Assembly (NCBI GenBank): GCA_019843655.1
Contig: JACDQD010000009.1
Coordinates: forward strand, 24,852,161 to 24,916,160
Reading direction: 5' to 3'
DNA from: Lethocerus indicus
Taxonomy: Eukaryota > Arthropoda > Insecta > Hemiptera > Belostomatidae
DNA length: 64,000 nucleotides
Every line of letters starts with the position of its first letter. Position 1 is the stretch's first letter. A program made the translations under genes and the position numbers. Positions 50,191 through 60,233 of the stretch are shown one piece after another. The notes below the pieces were generated by a model. That model ran no database searches. It was not told the origin of the DNA and saw only the letters and a list, made by a program, of their open reading frames with translations.

Positions 50191-51155
50191 CTGAAGTATT
50201 TTTTGTATTTTTTACTAATGAATTATTTAATAACTGATTTAAACAATACATATGTATTTGTAAAAGACAATACTTGAAAAAATGAAACATATTTGACCAC
50301 GACTTTCTATGAATCATATTTCATACAACTTAAAATGCAATGGTTCTTGTTCCAAATCCTACATATACTAAAAAATTAATTCCAGATTAAATGAATAAAT
50401 TATGTACTTAATTAAACATTTCTTAGTAATTAAAGCCTTTAAAAGCCCCTGAATTATATAATTATATATAATAATTCAGAAATATAGCAATTGTTTCTAA
50501 CCACATAACAATACATAAGTGATAAGTGATCATGGAAAATTTATCTGTTAAAATAAAGTAAGCAATATTAGAAATACCAAATTCAAATTACTATTCTATT
50601 ATTGAAGAAATAATAATATTATAATAATAAATGTAATTGATTTAAAAATGAAGTAATTATTAATAATTATATTAATATTTAAAGACACAAATTACAATAA
50701 AAATTTACCCAGTATTTTATTGTTATGTTTAATATTTTCTCAATATGCTAAATGATGTTTTAAGTGAATTTAAAAAGTATCATGAATCTATTTAGGAAAG
50801 TCTGAAGAGAAAAATATATAACTGTTCTCTTTTGGTTTAAAAAGTTATATGTATTGCTTAATGTGTAACTATAGCCATTCCAATATAATTGGAAAATATA
50901 CTTCACCACTATATTGAACTATTTTACAAATAATACATAACTAATAAATTATAGTTACAAAGTAAAAATTGATATATTACTCAGTACTACTATTATGCAT
51001 TTTTAGGTTATCTAGGAGAATTAAATCAAATCCTCGAGTTCAGCAATTGTATAGGCTCAAATGATTTACAATAATAGACAGAATAAGATCATTTTTATGG
51101 GTAATAATAAAAAATTAACTGATATTTGTTCTTTATACTTAAAAAATGAACTTAC

Positions 51156-51205
51156 CCAGCAGTGAACACACAGACACTGCATACACTAGACACAACACGG
51201 CTGAA
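51156..51205 (-). other. Exon-like block X, copy 6
   Basis: Identical 50 nt; shortened acceptor context. Confidence 0.55.
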
Positions 51206-52183
51206 CTGAAGTATTTTTTGTATTTTTTACTAATGAATTATTTAATTACTCGTTTAAATAATACATATATATTTTTAAAAGTCAATACTTGAAAAAATGA
51301 AACATATTTGACCACGACTTTCTATGAATCATATTTCATACAACTTAAAATGAAATGGTTCTTGTTCCAAATCCCACATATATTATTAAAAAATTCGTTT
51401 AAATGAATAAATTATGTACTTAATTAAACATTTCTTAGTAATTAAAGCCTTTAAAAGCCCCTGAATTATATAATTATAATAATAATTCAGAAATATATCA
51501 ATTGTTACTAACCATATAACATTACAGTATATAAGTGATCATGGAAAATTTATCTGTTAAAATAAAGTAAGCAATATTAGAAATACCAAATTCAAATTAC
51601 TATTCTATTATTGAAGAAATAATAATATTATAATAATAAATATAATGGTTAAGTAATAATTATTATTAATATTTTCCCATATTAATATCAGAATATTTTA
51701 AGACACAAATTACAATAAACATTTACCCAGTATTTTATTGTTATATTTAATATTTTCTCCATATGCTAAATGATGTTTTATGAATTTAAATAGTTAGTTA
51801 AAAATATTATCATGAATCTATTTAGGAAAGTCTGAAGACCAAAATTAAACTGCTCTCCTTTTGGGCTTAAAAAGTTATATGTATTGCTTAATGTGTAACT
51901 ATAGCCATTCCAATATAATTGGAAAATATACTTCACAACTATATTGAACTATTTTACAAATAATACATAACTAATAAATTATAGTTACAAAGTAAAAATT
52001 GATATATTACTCAGTACTACTATTATGTATTTTTAGGTTATCTAGGAGATTACATCAAATCCCTCAGTTCAGCAATTGTATAGGCTCAAATGATTTACAA
52101 AATTGACAGAATAAGATAATTTTTATGGTAATAATAAAAATTAGTTTGATATTTCGTTCTTTATACTTAAAAAATGAACTTAC

Positions 52184-52233
52184 CCAGCAGTGAACACACA
52201 GACACTGCATACACTAGACACAACACGGCTGAA
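52184..52233 (-). other. Exon-like block X, copy 7
   Basis: Identical 50 nt, although the neighbouring Z block of this unit (52,020-52,165) is visibly more mutated than in other units. Confidence 0.55.
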
Positions 52234-53225
52234 CTGAAGTATTTTTTGTATTTTTTACTAATGAATTATTTAATAACTGATTTAAACAATACATATGTAT
52301 TTGTAAAAGACAATACTTGAAAAAATGAAACATATTTGACCACGACTTTCTATGAATCATATTTCATACAACTTAAAATTCAATGGTTCTTGTTCCAAAT
52401 CCTACATATACTAAAAAATTAATTCCAGATTAAATGAATAAATTATGTACTTAATTAAACATTTCTTAGTAATTAAAGCCTTTAAAAGCCCCTGAATTAT
52501 ATAATTATTATAATAATTCAGAAATATATCAATTGTTACTAACCATATAACATTACAGTATATAAGTGATCATGGAGGAGCCTTATCTGTTAAAATAAAG
52601 TAAGCAATATTAGAAATACCAAATTCAAATTACTATTCTATTATTGAAGAAATAATAATATATAATAATAAATATAATTGATTTAAAATTATAATAATTA
52701 TATTAATATTTTCCTATATTAATATCAGAATATTTTAAGACAAAATTACAATAAAATTTACCCAGTATTTCATAGTTATATTTAATATTTTCTCCATATG
52801 CGAAATGATGTATTATGTGAATTTAAATAGTTAGTTATTAAAATATTATCATGAATCTATTTAGGAAAGTCTGAAGAGAAATATTTAACTGTTCTCCTTT
52901 TGGTCTTAAAAAGTTATATGTATTGCTTAATGTGTAACTATAGCCATTCCAATATAATTGGAAAATATACTTCACAACTATATTGAACTATTTTACAAAT
53001 AATACATAACTAATAAATTATAGTTACAAAGTAAAAATTGATATATTACTCAGTGCTACTATTATGCATTTTTAGGTTATCTAGGAGAATTAAATCAAAT
53101 CCTCGAGTTCAGCAATTGTATAGGCTCAAATGATTTACAATAATAGACAGAATAAGATCATTTTTATGGGTAATAATAAAAAATTAGATGATATTTGTTC
53201 TTTATACTTATAAAAATGAACTTAC

Positions 53226-53275
53226 CCAGCAGTGAACACACAGACACTGCATACACTAGACACAACACGGCTGAA
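53226..53275 (-). other. Exon-like block X, copy 8
   Basis: Identical 50 nt; shortened acceptor context. Confidence 0.55.
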
Positions 53276-54253
53276 CTGAAGTATTTTTTGTATTTTTTAC
53301 TAATGAATTATTTAATAACTGATTTAAACAATACATATGTATTTGTAAAAGACAATACTTGAAAAAATGAAACATATTTGACCACGACTTTCTATGAATC
53401 ATATTTCATACAACTTAAAATGCAATGGTTCTTGTTCCAAATCCTACATATACTAAAAAATTAATTCCAGATTAAATGAATAAATTATGTACTTAATTAA
53501 ACATATCTTGGTAATTAAAGTCTTTAAAAGCCCCTGAATTATATAATTATATTAATAATTCAGAAATATAGCAATTGTTACTAACCATATAACATTACAG
53601 TATATAAGTGATCATGGAAAATTTATCTGTTAAAATAAAGTAAGCAATATTGAAATACCAAAATCAAATTGCTATTCTATTATTGAAGAAATAATAAATA
53701 TAATTGATTTAAAAATATAATAATTATATTAATATTTTCCTATATTAAGTATCAGAATATTTTAAGACATAAATTACAATAAATATTTACCCAGTATTTT
53801 ATAGTTATATTTAATATTTTCTCCATATACTAAATGATGTTTTATGTGAATTTAAATAGTTAGTTAGTAAAATATTATCATGAATCTATTTAGGAAAGTC
53901 TGAAGACCAAAATTAAACTGTTCTCCTTTTGGGCTTAAAAACTTATATGTATTGCTTAATGTGTAACTATAGCCATTCCAATATAAATGGAAAATATACT
54001 TCACAACTATATTGAACTATTTTACAAATGATACATAACTAATAAATTATAGTTACAAAGTAAAAATTGATATATTACTCAGTACTACTATTATGCATTT
54101 TTAGGTTATCTAGGAGAATTAAATCAAATCTTCGAGTTCAGCAACTGTATAGGCTCAAATTATTTACAATAATAGAGAGAATAAGATAATTTTTAAGGGT
54201 AATAATAAAAAATTAGATGATATTTGTTCTTTATACTTAAAAAATGAACTTAC

Positions 54254-54303
54254 CCAGCAGTGAACACACAGACACTGCATACACTAGACACAACACGGCT
54301 GAA
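54254..54303 (-). other. Exon-like block X, copy 9
   Basis: Identical 50 nt. Longer acceptor context as in copy 1. This would be the first copy reached in minus-strand transcription. Confidence 0.55.
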
Positions 54304-54449
54304 CTGAAGTAAACAGTTTATTTAATGTATTTTTTGTATTTTTTACTAATGAATTATTTAATTACTCGTTTAAACAATACATATATATTTATAAAAGGCA
54401 ATACTTGAAAAAATGAAACATATTTGACCACGACTTTTTATGAATACAA

Positions 54450-54466
54450 CTAACCTAACCTAACCT
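54450..54466 (-). repeat. Interstitial telomere motif (TTAGG)3
   Basis: CTAACCTAACCTAACCT on the plus strand is three copies of CCTAA, the complement of the canonical insect telomere repeat. It lies inside the last array unit, where the other units read GAATCATATTTCATACAAC without it. Confidence 0.75.
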
Positions 54467-54600
54467 TTTTCATACAACTTAAAATACAATTGTTCTTGCT
54501 CCAAATCCTACTTAAATTAATCAATTAATTTTAATGTTAATTGAATAAATAATAACCAATTTAACTTTTCTTGGTAATTAAAAGCACTAAAATTCCCTAA

Positions 54601-56560
54601 AGATTCCTAATTGATGCCAAACTTACTTTGAGTAAGAGAATACACTTTTTTCTTTATTTTGTATTCCATAAAAATCTAGTAAAAGAATAACATGGTGGTT
54701 AATTTTTATCATTTTTAATTTTAATTTTACGTGTGAGGAAAAATACTGATTTATCATAAAAAGGAGTAGGTTTCAAGGAATCGCAACACTAAAATTTGTT
54801 CACTTTAAAAAGTAATTTTTACTCCCAGTTTTAAAATTACAAGAGTCATATAGATTATTTATATGACATATGTATTTATATATAATCAATAAATAACAAG
54901 ATTTACTGTTGGAAATGCATACAGATTCATGTAATGAGATAAATACCCAATAGAGTAAAATAGATGGAATAATGGACATTTTTTAAAATTCCAGCGATGA
55001 ATACAAATTTATATATAGTACGACATATTATTTATTAGATTATTTTAGGTTTCATCTACAAAGATCATTAATGAAAGATTGCTTTTTATCCTCTTCGATC
55101 GATTTACAGAGAAAGGAGCTATGATTTAATATCTTTAATATCCTATCTGAAAGTGAAAATACGTGACACGACTTAATTACAATATATTGTTTTACATTAC
55201 AGGAGAAATACAGTAATTCCATAGCAGATAATAAGGCAGATCAAGGAGGATCCAGTGATGGGCGAGAATTAAGGACGGGTTTAGGTCAATAGAATAAACA
55301 ATTCAAACTGTCATATATTACTTTTAATTTATTGAAAGCCAATATAGTATTTCTGTCAAGTAAACAACGTGTTAAAACTTCCAGCCAAGAAGAACTGGCA
55401 GAATTGTGGAGGAAAGCTTCTTTATATTAACAACTGGAACTGTTTTAATTATTTCCATTTACTAGACTTTTTGCAGCTTTCAACAATCAATCGTACCGAT
55501 AATCTAAAATTTGAAACATAATGAAATAAATTTCTCGTTATAATAATTCTTCATCTGCATCTGTTCACATTTTCCTTTTTAAAAAATAAGCTTTACATTA
55601 AATATTTTTTAAAGGCTAGAAATGCTCCTATTCCTGACTAGCTACTATGTATAACTTTTATTTCCCAATTGCCTGTCTCTCTCTCTCTCTGACAAATTAG
55701 TCTTATTTATAAATAAAATTCCCTCTTTAAAAAATACACTTTTTAATAAAATAACCGTATGTAAAACAAGTATACAACAGAGTTACTAAGTCATAACAGT
55801 TATAATAACAAGACTATAGACGAATTTGTAAAAGAGGATTAAAGCGGGTATAGAACTAAGTTGACCATGATGCGGGGTGCTTGCGCTCCTAGCGGTCAAA
55901 AGCTGAATTTTTGTGAACCACAATATAATAAAAAGCAAGCCTTGTTGTAAACGTAAAATTGGAATACAATTGAAAACAATATATATTATATAATTAAAAA
56001 CTCAACACACGATGGACCCTACAAAAATTTTTTATATCCTTAAATTTCTCCAACTATCGTCTGTACACTTAAGGTAAACACCGAACATTTTTGTACCACC
56101 GCCTCTTCTACATTTTTTTCAAAACGGTTTGGTTTTTTCTTTTTTTTTTTTTTGGGGAGCGAAATGAACTCTATGGAAACACGCGGAATTTCCACAAGAG
56201 ACATCTCCAAAAAACCGACCGGGGACCTCTTCCTATATTTACTTATTCAAAGGGTGAAAACTAGTCCGATTGTACATAAAAAAAAAAAAAATTTGCAAAA
56301 CACACGTTCACGACAGAAGAATTAATAAAATAACTTTGAACAGCGGCAGTGCCCTGAAAAAAGGCGAGAATCATAGGAAATGTTTAAATATATATTTATA
56401 TAATATAATTTTTTTTTTGTTTTGTTAACGTACACAATAAAAACGGCGCCTAAATGATGAACTCAAGAAAATGGCAGTATAATTATAAGACTAAAGTATT
56501 GCGCATAGTACAATCTTAATGATGAAATCGGTGGATGTTTTTGTTGTATTTGTGCTTGGC
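54601..56560 (-). other. AT-rich region, probable 3' UTR or downstream flank
   Basis: No coding exon seen. On the minus strand AATAAA signals occur near 55,656 and 55,327, downstream of the probable last beta-spectrin exon. A CT run lies at 55,676-55,690. The actual transcript end cannot be fixed from sequence. Confidence 0.35.
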
Positions 56561-56598
56561 CACAGTCGCTTGCACTAGCCTCATGATGCCAGCCTTAA
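56500..56598 (-). other. beta-Spec: Probable 3' terminal exon of beta-spectrin (mostly UTR)
   Basis: The acceptor TTATTTTATAG ends at 56,599, so the exon starts at 56,598. Joined to the donor at 57,478 (CAC then GTAAGT), the split codon becomes ACT (Thr) and the next codon is TAA, so the protein ends as in the unspliced form. A different frame of this exon stays open for 25 codons (RLVQATVAKHKYNKNIHRF) but does not match the upstream phase. The lower boundary is not determined. Confidence 0.45.
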
Positions 56599-56780
56599 CT
56601 ATAAAATAAAAAATGGCAAAAAATGACAGAATTAATCTTAAACAATTAAACCAATTGCAAAAATTAGACTAAAGAATAATCTAACTAAAATTATTTTTAT
56701 ATTAGATATCCATTGAAACAAAATACAGAAGATCTTTCACATATATATACCTGAATTGTTGAACTATTCTTATGTAATTT

Positions 56781-57104
56781 AATATACCTGTTTTGTGGTC
56801 TGCGAGGGGTTGGAATACTCTGTAGGTTCGTGATGTTTCTGTCTCCTCTCTCGCTGCTAGTTTGGTCTTTTGCTAGACCGGTTTTCGGCCGCTCGCCATC
56901 TTCAGTAGCGGTGTTACTGTCACTGTTGGCACTGTACTGTCAGTACATGTGAAAGTGACGGTGGGCAGTGAGGATGCCCAAAAAACCATCCAAAGCGCTA
57001 ACAGTGACTAACACAGCGCTACTGAAGATGGCGAACGGCCACAAACCGGTCTAGCAAAAGACCAAACCGGCAGCGAGAGAGACAGAAACATCGTGAACCT
57101 ACAG
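56781..57104 (-). mobile_element. Hairpin element H13
   Basis: Reverse copy with the tail on the left (AATATACCTGTTTTGTGG). Perfect 16-bp duplication TATTCTTATGTAATTT at 56,765-56,780 and 57,105-57,120. Lies in the probable last intron of beta-spectrin. Confidence 0.92.
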
Positions 57105-57120
57105 TATTCTTATGTAATTT

Positions 57121-57438
57121 GTTATACCTGTTTTGTGGTCTGCGAGGGTTGGAATACTCTGTCTCCTCTCGCTGGTTTGGTCTTTTGCTAGACCGGTTTG
57201 CCGCCATCTTCAGTAGCGCTGTGTCACTGTCACTGTCAGCACTGTACTACAGTAGACTGTCGACTACAGTACATGTGAAAGTGACAGTGGGCAGTGAGGA
57301 TGCCCAAAAAAACCATCCAAAGCGCTAACAGTGACAGTGACACAGCGCTACTGAAGATGGCCAGCGGCCGACAAACCAGTCTAGCAAAAAACCAAACCGG
57401 TAGCGAGAGAGGAGACAGAAACTTTGCGAACCTACAGT
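57121..57438 (-). mobile_element. Hairpin element H14
   Basis: Second reverse copy, directly abutting the right duplication of H13. The right flank TATTGTTATG (57,439-57,448) resembles the start of the same target with one mismatch. It ends 37 bp below the beta-spectrin stop codon. Confidence 0.88.
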
Positions 57439-57474
57439 ATTGTTATGCTAGCGTTTATTGCGAGAATAGTGTAC

Positions 57475-57664
57475 TTACGTGCGCTTAAGTGTGAAGAAGC
57501 TGCGACGTTTCGGTTCCTCTTTCCTGTCGCCGGCCGGCAGTGTCTGAGAACGCGACTGCGAGCCGGAGCTCTGCATTTCGCAAACGCTCTTCAGGGCGGC
57601 CACCCACTGACGCATCTCTTCGTCGTCCTTCGCCTGCAGAAGGTATTCAGAGCCGTTGGCCAAC
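57475..57664 (-). CDS. beta-Spec: Beta-spectrin, C-terminal coding exon (G)
   Basis: Encodes the last two strands and C-terminal helix of the PH domain, then the tail. After the acceptor (TTGATTCAG) the frame reads LANGSEYLLQAKDDEEMRQW, with the nearly invariant PH-domain tryptophan, then VAALKSV. The tail has SRSQTLPAGDRKEEPKRR and SFFTLKRT before TAA. The SRSQTLP and EPKRRSFFTLK segments are, from memory, typical of insect conventional beta-spectrin rather than beta-heavy spectrin. Beta-spectrin pairs with alpha-spectrin in the submembrane skeleton, and its PH domain binds phosphoinositides. A donor consensus (CAC then GTAAGT) overlaps the last codon, so the exon may really end at 57,479. 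Phase joins exon F exactly (AA + G). Confidence 0.93.
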
Positions 57665-57850
57665 CTGAATCAATCGATAACGACACTATCACTATCACAC
57701 GCTATATAATACCTATTAGAGAAATATAACCGCAGGGAATGTGCAGCCTGTGCAAGTATTGATTAGTTAAACAGACAGTGGTTGAAGCCCTGTCTTTTAA
57801 ACACAACACATTCTAAAAAAGGGCAGACAGTCATTTTTTTAATATTATAA

Positions 57851-58951
57851 TTTATTAAATCCATAAGGTTCCAAAAGTCCTAAAATCTTATTATCTTGCT
57901 GATGAAGAAGAAAACTTCATGATTTTACACTGGAATTTACATACCCACATATTTTTAATATTCTTTTTTAATCACAAATCATCAGAATGTTCTAGTTAAA
58001 AATGAATTTTTATTAAAATAAAATGTTAATATCTACAATAATGACTATAATATTCACATAATTAGAATAAAAACATTACACCTGAAATTTACTTACCTAC
58101 ATTTTACATTCAACCCATTTGAATAGAATTTGATGTATTGATTTAATTTGATATTCTAATTTATGTATATACACATTTAATTTATTAAATCCATAAGTTT
58201 CAAAAAGTTCTAAAATCTTATTATCCTCTTGCTGGTGAAGAAGAAAACGTCATGATTTTACACTGGAATTTACATACCCACACTAATCACCCAATTATCA
58301 TGTTTTTTCCTAATAATAAATAATTGTTCTCCAATAAGAGCAATATTATTAATTGTTGATATTTTTAATATTCTTTTTTAATCATAAATCATCAGAATGT
58401 TCTAGTTAAAATGCTCTACAATAATGACTATAATATTCACATAATTAGAATAAAAAGTTTACACCTGAACTTCACTTACCTACATTTTAACATTTTACAT
58501 TCAACCCATTCAAATAAAATTTAATGTATTCATTTAATTTGATATTCTAATTTATGTATATACACATTTAATTTATTAAATCCACAAGGTTCAAAAAGTC
58601 CTAAAATCTTATTATCTTGTTGCTGGTGAAGAAGAAAATTTTATGATTTTTACACTGGAATTTACATACCCAAGCTAATCACCCAATTATCATGTTTTTT
58701 CCTACATAAATAAATAATTCTTCTCTAATAATAGCAATATTATTATGTTCGTATTTTTAATATTCTTTTTTTAATCATAAATCATCAGAATGTTCTAGTT
58801 AAAATGCTCTACAATAATGACTATAATATTCACATAATTAGAATAAAAAGTTTACACCTGAACTTTACTTACCTACATTTTACATTCAACCCATTCGGAA
58901 TAGAATTTAATGTATTGATTTTTATTTGATATTCTAATTTATGTATATACA
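57851..58951. repeat. Triple tandem repeat in the F-G intron
   Basis: Three direct units starting at the word TTTATTAAATCCA-AAG at 57,851, 58,181 and 58,572 (330, 391 and about 380 bp). The first unit lacks about 60 bp present in the others. The array ends at a CA-rich run near 58,950-58,970, just above exon F. It makes up most of the 1.3-kb intron. Confidence 0.85.
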
Positions 58952-58996
58952 CACACACACACAGACACACATATAGACCATATTTCTTTAGCTTAC

Positions 58997-59176
58997 TTTA
59001 GCCTCAAAACATGCTTCTTCTTGGTGTAGTCGGTGGCGACTTCAACAACGCCGGCGTGGAGGTCGATCGGAGCCTCGCCCTTGTAGTAGCTGTCCGGCGC
59101 CGCTTTGGCAGCCTTCGCGTCCTTGTACGCCAACAACAAATTGCCGCGTACCACGATAAATATTTCGTGCCACGAC
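58997..59176 (-). CDS. beta-Spec: Beta-spectrin, PH-domain core exon (F)
   Basis: 180 nt between an acceptor (GGTTTATAG) and a donor (AAA then GTAAGC). It encodes SWHEIFIVVRGNLLLAYKDA, KAAKAAPDSYYKGEAPIDLH and AGVVEVATDYTKKKHVLRLK, the central beta strands of the PH domain. The SW after the split arginine codon, the YKDAK and the DYTKKKHVLR segments match beta-spectrin PH domains; lysines in the first loop and in KKKH are of the kind that contact inositol phosphates. Enters with AG+G (Arg) from exon E and leaves with AA+G (Lys) to exon G. Confidence 0.93.
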
Positions 59177-59362
59177 CTATAAACCGTTATCGGAAAATTC
59201 AGTTTATTGTAATACGACGACGACAATGTTACACCGTCGGCAGCGCACGTGTCGGGGGGGATATATTTCATTTCGTTCGAATCAACAACTGAACCGATAA
59301 CCGATATTAAATTAAGGACACAATTATTGAATAATAAAGAGATGAATATTTAAGCTACAAAC

Positions 59363-59453
59363 CTGTTGGATGCCTTTTTCAGCGATTCCCAGACATGTTT
59401 CCTGACTAGGACACCTTCGATGACACTCTCTTCGGCAGAAGGGCTTGGACGCT
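59363..59453 (-). CDS. beta-Spec: Beta-spectrin, exon E (start of PH domain)
   Basis: 91 nt with acceptor GATATTTCAG and donor AACAG then GTTTGT. It reads RPSPSAEESVIEGVLVRKHV then WESLKKASN. The EG-LVRKH-W---KKASNR signature is the first strand and first loop of the beta-spectrin PH domain. The upstream serine/proline-rich residues belong to the flexible linker after the last spectrin repeat. Phase in G+AG (Glu), phase out AG+G (Arg), both continuous. Confidence 0.9.
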
Positions 59454-60014
59454 CTGAAATATCGCAAACAAAACAATCGATATCGGTTTAAAGGGCGTGT
59501 TAAGACATCCGAATACTGCGACAATAATAAAATTCAAGTCGTGATAATGAGATTGTCGTACTTATGAGTTTCATGAAGGAATAGTGCCTGCATGCCATGG
59601 ATTTCTATGTCGAACAGGGATATATATATAGAAAAAAAATAAAAAAAAATGCAAACATGGAAGTACGTACACTTTGCTCGCATGCAATGACAACGTAAAT
59701 GTCGAAGAGTAACAGAGTATAGTGGTCGTGATGCGTAGAGAATGATAAACCAACCAGTCGGTTAAGTTGTTATCAACAACATATTGACACGGCTCGTGTT
59801 CTAAATTATATCTAATGACACCCTTTCAGAAACGAACCTAACCGCTTGCAATACTTTCATACTAGACCCAAAAAAAAACTAACTATTACTACGGTAAAAG
59901 TACAGTAACTTACCATTTTTTTTTTCAAACAACCTTAATGAATATCTCTAAGTAATAGAATATATATATAGGGATATGTAATGACGGAGACGGCCGAGCT
60001 GAATTGAAGGTTAC
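59454..60014 (-). other. Beta-spectrin introns, general content
   Basis: This D-E intron and the others (59,177-59,362; 60,234-61,420; 61,535-62,596; 62,660-63,849) are AT-rich with A- and T-runs. No mobile element, RNA gene or extra exon could be supported in them. The frames of 60-138 codons reported by length alone extend from exons into intron sequence. Confidence 0.5.
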
Positions 60015-60233
60015 CTGCTGCAGCTCTTTCTAAGTTCTCTTCGTCGTCACTGGCGGAACCGGCCGCCCTCGGGCTCTTCGGTGATTTCTTCCATCTGAAG
60101 CTTCTGAACGGACTCTTAGACCTCGACCTGTCTTTCTTCTTGGACGCGGCCGGCAGTGTCGCCGCCCCTCTAGCTCCCATCCCCGCCGACGGCCCTTCAA
60201 CACTTCCCGGCTCCTTCCCAACGCTTCCACTCG
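60015..60233 (-). CDS. beta-Spec: Beta-spectrin, linker exon D (basic, Ser/Arg-rich)
   Basis: 219 nt (73 codons) with acceptor TTTATAG and donor GCAG then GTAACC. The frame reads GARGAATLPAASKKKDRSRS, then KSPFRSFRWKKSPKSP and AASDDEEN-type acidic residues. It is an unstructured linker rich in basic and phosphorylatable residues, with no folded domain. It enters and leaves with one base of a codon already used (G+CG, then G+AG), so skipping it keeps the frame. The coding call follows from exact phase continuity with exons C and E. Confidence 0.8.

Larger units (their letters stand above)
45580..54600 (-). repeat. Nine-unit tandem array, about 1.03 kb per unit
   Basis: Nine head-to-tail units. 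Measured between successive copies of the same ATGAACTTACCC word, the spacings are 1061, 1034, 1020, 1032, 1015, 1028, 1042 and 1028 bp. Units are very AT-rich and highly similar; the outermost two differ most, as expected when unequal exchange homogenises the interior. Each unit has a 50-nt exon-like block X and a second conserved block Z at an AGTTCAGC word. Between them and elsewhere the units carry indels and substitutions. There is no transposase, reverse transcriptase or satellite-type short period. The first unit lacks part of its 5' side and the last fades out by about 54,600. Confidence 0.9.

Noticed and set aside
2838..57438. Reading the H family as classical terminal-inverted-repeat MITEs or Foldback elements
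   Set aside because: Target duplications vary from about 10 to 17 bp and the terminal tail is present at one end only. Neither fits a fixed-cut transposase; kept as the alternative to test.
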